A DNA stretch of 5,801 nucleotides, from positions 1-5,801 of the forward strand of contig NZ_CAJTUJ010000120.1 of the NCBI RefSeq assembly GCF_910579375.1, in the 5' to 3' direction. The position numbers and the translations under genes are program-made. This document shows, in pieces, positions 4,989 to 5,801 of this stretch. The notes below the pieces were generated by a model. The model did no database searches. It saw only the letters and a program-made list of their open reading frames with translations, and was not told where the DNA came from. The stretch comes from an uncultured Rikenella sp. Lineage in GTDB: Bacteria; Bacteroidota; Bacteroidia; Bacteroidales; Rikenellaceae. The stretch's first letter is position 1. Every line of letters begins with the position of its first letter.

Positions 4989-5598
4989 GATTCGGAAAAT
5001 CGAGGCGGGGAGCTCGCTGGAGGGGCTCCCGATGCAGGAGGTGGCGTGCAACAACTGGGCGGCGGAATATCCGTATGCGCCGCGGGTGAGGTTTGCGGCG
5101 GGGCATGACGGGAAGAGGCTGCTCTTGCGGTTCGAGGTGGAGGAGGGCTGCACGATGGCGAGGGTCGCGGAGGACAACGGGCCGGTGTGGACGGATTCGG
5201 CGGTGGAGTTCTTCATCTCGTTCGACGAGAGGGGGTACTATAACTTTGAGTTCAACTGCATCGGGCGGGCGCTGCTGGGGTTCCGGAAGACGAAACCGGA
5301 GGTGCGGCATGCGGATGAGGAGGTTATGGGGCTGATCGTGCGGCGGGCGTCGCTGGGCGGGGAGCCGTTCGAGGAGCGGAGGGGGGATAATCGATGGACG
5401 CTGGAGGCGGAGATTCCGGCGGGGGCGTTCTTCGCGCACGATTTCGGCTCGCTGGACGGGCTGCGGGCGCGGGCGAATGTCTACAAGTGCGGGGATGATC
5501 TCTCGCAGCCGCATTTCCTGTCGTGGAGGCCGATCGGGACGGAAAAACCGAATTTCCATGTGCCGGAATACTTCGGCGAGGTGGAGTTCGAGGTGTGA
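4981..5598 (+). CDS. Carbohydrate-binding family 9-like protein
   Basis: A 205-residue protein resembling the stand-alone CBM9-like (DOMON-related) beta-sandwich proteins common in Bacteroidetes. Recognisable segments are RLLLRFEVEE (46-55), DNGPVWTDSAVEFFIS (65-80), where binding and metal-site residues usually fall, YYNFEFNCIG (86-95), and the C-terminal HFLSWRPIG followed by FHVPEYFGEVEFE (178-204). The length suits one complete domain. No signal peptide or lipobox is seen at the start MLKIRKIEAG, so unlike many CBMs it is predicted to be cytosolic. Its sugar ligand is unknown. The ATG overlaps the end of the kinase gene (ATGCTTAA), giving a coupled pair probably concerned with sugar handling. 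Codons are markedly G-ending (many GCG, GGG, CGG), whereas gdhA favours C-ending codons. The family call rests on motif recognition. Confidence 0.85.
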   Translation: MLKIRKIEAGSSLEGLPMQEVACNNWAAEYPYAPRVRFAAGHDGKRLLLRFEVEEGCTMARVAEDNGPVWTDSAVEFFISFDERGYYNFEFNCIGRALLGFRKTKPEVRHADEEVMGLIVRRASLGGEPFEERRGDNRWTLEAEIPAGAFFAHDFGSLDGLRARANVYKCGDDLSQPHFLSWRPIGTEKPNFHVPEYFGEVEFEV

Positions 5599-5626
5599 GC
5601 GGCGTGCGACAGAGAACGGGAGACAG

Positions 5627-5695
5627 AGTAGGGCAGAGGCTGCCGCAGCGAAACGCAGTTTCGCCCGTCCACGGGACGTGGGGCCCGCGCGGCCC
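5627..5695. repeat. Cluster of short hairpins after the CBM9-like gene
   Basis: Perfect stems follow closely: GGCAG-AGG-CTGCC (5632-5644), GCGAAAC-GCA-GTTTCGC (5648-5664), CCCG-TCCA-CGGG (5665-5668 with 5672-5675, allowing one base shift) and GGGCC-CGCGC-GGCCC (5681-5695). The 7-bp triloop stem is of the same shape as those at 137-291. In addition, 5627-5644 matches 307-324 in 16 of 18 bases, and an 11-mer GGCCCGCGCGG is shared by 268-278 and 5682-5692. A related intergenic repeat at both ends of the window is therefore possible. Confidence 0.45.
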
Positions 5696-5705
5696 GAGCG
5701 CAGTA

Positions 5706-5796
5706 CCCTCTTGTAGGACAGCCGCGCGCCTCGTCTTTAAGAGGGAAATCGTCAAAACTCGCTTGCGTGTTTTGACAAGATTTCCCAAGGCGCGCG
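5706..5796. repeat. Large compound inverted repeat with two alternative folds
   Basis: CGCGCGCCT (5723-5731) pairs with AGGCGCGCG (5788-5796). Inside it, GGGAAATC and GTCAAAAC (5743-5758) pair with GTTTTGAC (5769-5776) and GATTTCCC (5779-5786), interrupted only by two unpaired A. The 25 total base pairs are all perfect. An alternative 7-bp stem, CCCTCTT (5706-5712) with AAGAGGG (5739-5745), uses the same G residues and would exclude the inner stem. No T-run follows within the window, so it is not a plain terminator on the plus strand. It could end the operon, belong to an intergenic repeat family, or be part of an RNA extending past the window. Confidence 0.55.
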
Positions 5797-5801
5797 AAAC
5801 A

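Noticed and set aside
3687..5216. Long minus-strand open frame (509 codons) across the kinase gene
   Set aside because: It is the antisense of the kinase and CBM9-like genes, is rich in Arg/His/Pro/Leu as expected for antisense of GC-rich coding DNA, and has no domain motif.
1..5801. CRISPR arrays, tRNA or rRNA genes, insertion sequences, reverse transcriptase
   Set aside because: No regularly spaced repeats, cloverleaf, rRNA segments, transposase or reverse transcriptase motifs are visible on either strand.

Overview
The window looks like chromosomal DNA from a GC-rich member of the Bacteroidales, most likely an Alistipes-like (Rikenellaceae) gut bacterium. This rests on four things: start codons without clear Shine-Dalgarno sequences and often with A/T-rich leaders; matches to the Bacteroidetes -7 box TAnnTTTG; a glutamate dehydrogenase of the Bacteroides/E. 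coli hexameric type; and a family-9-like carbohydrate-binding protein and protein fragments typical of that phylum. The genus is an inference from composition and gene content. No taxonomic marker gene is present.

Layout. Positions 1-759 hold no intact gene. They carry a series of short perfect hairpins, several with 3-nt loops, then a minus-strand fragment encoding only the C-terminal end of a C-type-lectin/FISUMP-like surface domain (377-598), then direct repeats and a possible promoter. A complete NADP-type glutamate dehydrogenase gene follows (760-2115, +). Positions 2116-2463 contain an exact TAnnTTTG promoter box and about 215 nt of DNA that folds into three consecutive stem-loops ending in a U-tract. 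This is a candidate small RNA gene or a regulated leader. Next comes an unrecognised 307-residue acidic, Cys-rich protein (2464-3387, +) with a strong intrinsic terminator (3428-3467).

Positions 3388-3884 carry a second minus-strand fragment of the same lectin-like C-terminus (3541-3750) and a hairpin leader. The last two genes overlap by 8 bp and look like a two-gene operon. One is a phosphotransferase-fold kinase resembling N-acetylhexosamine 1-kinase (3885-4988). The other is a CBM9-like protein (4981-5598). From 5599 to the end there is no gene, only more hairpins and one large inverted repeat.

How it fits together. gdhA serves ammonia assimilation. The kinase and CBM9-like pair probably serves sugar (amino sugar) metabolism. 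These are ordinary housekeeping and accessory functions. The most unusual content is intergenic. Two orphan lectin-like 3' ends lie about 3.2 kb apart in the same orientation. They share an exact 35-bp terminus, including ten identical final sense codons, although the DNA upstream of it has diverged even at synonymous sites. Each is followed, in its own reading direction, by a GC-rich inverted repeat. This resembles the 3' end of a diversity-generating retroelement (DGR) variable region or a recombination cassette. No reverse transcriptase or template repeat is present, so this remains a hypothesis. The second highlight is the structured RNA candidate at about 2203-2418.
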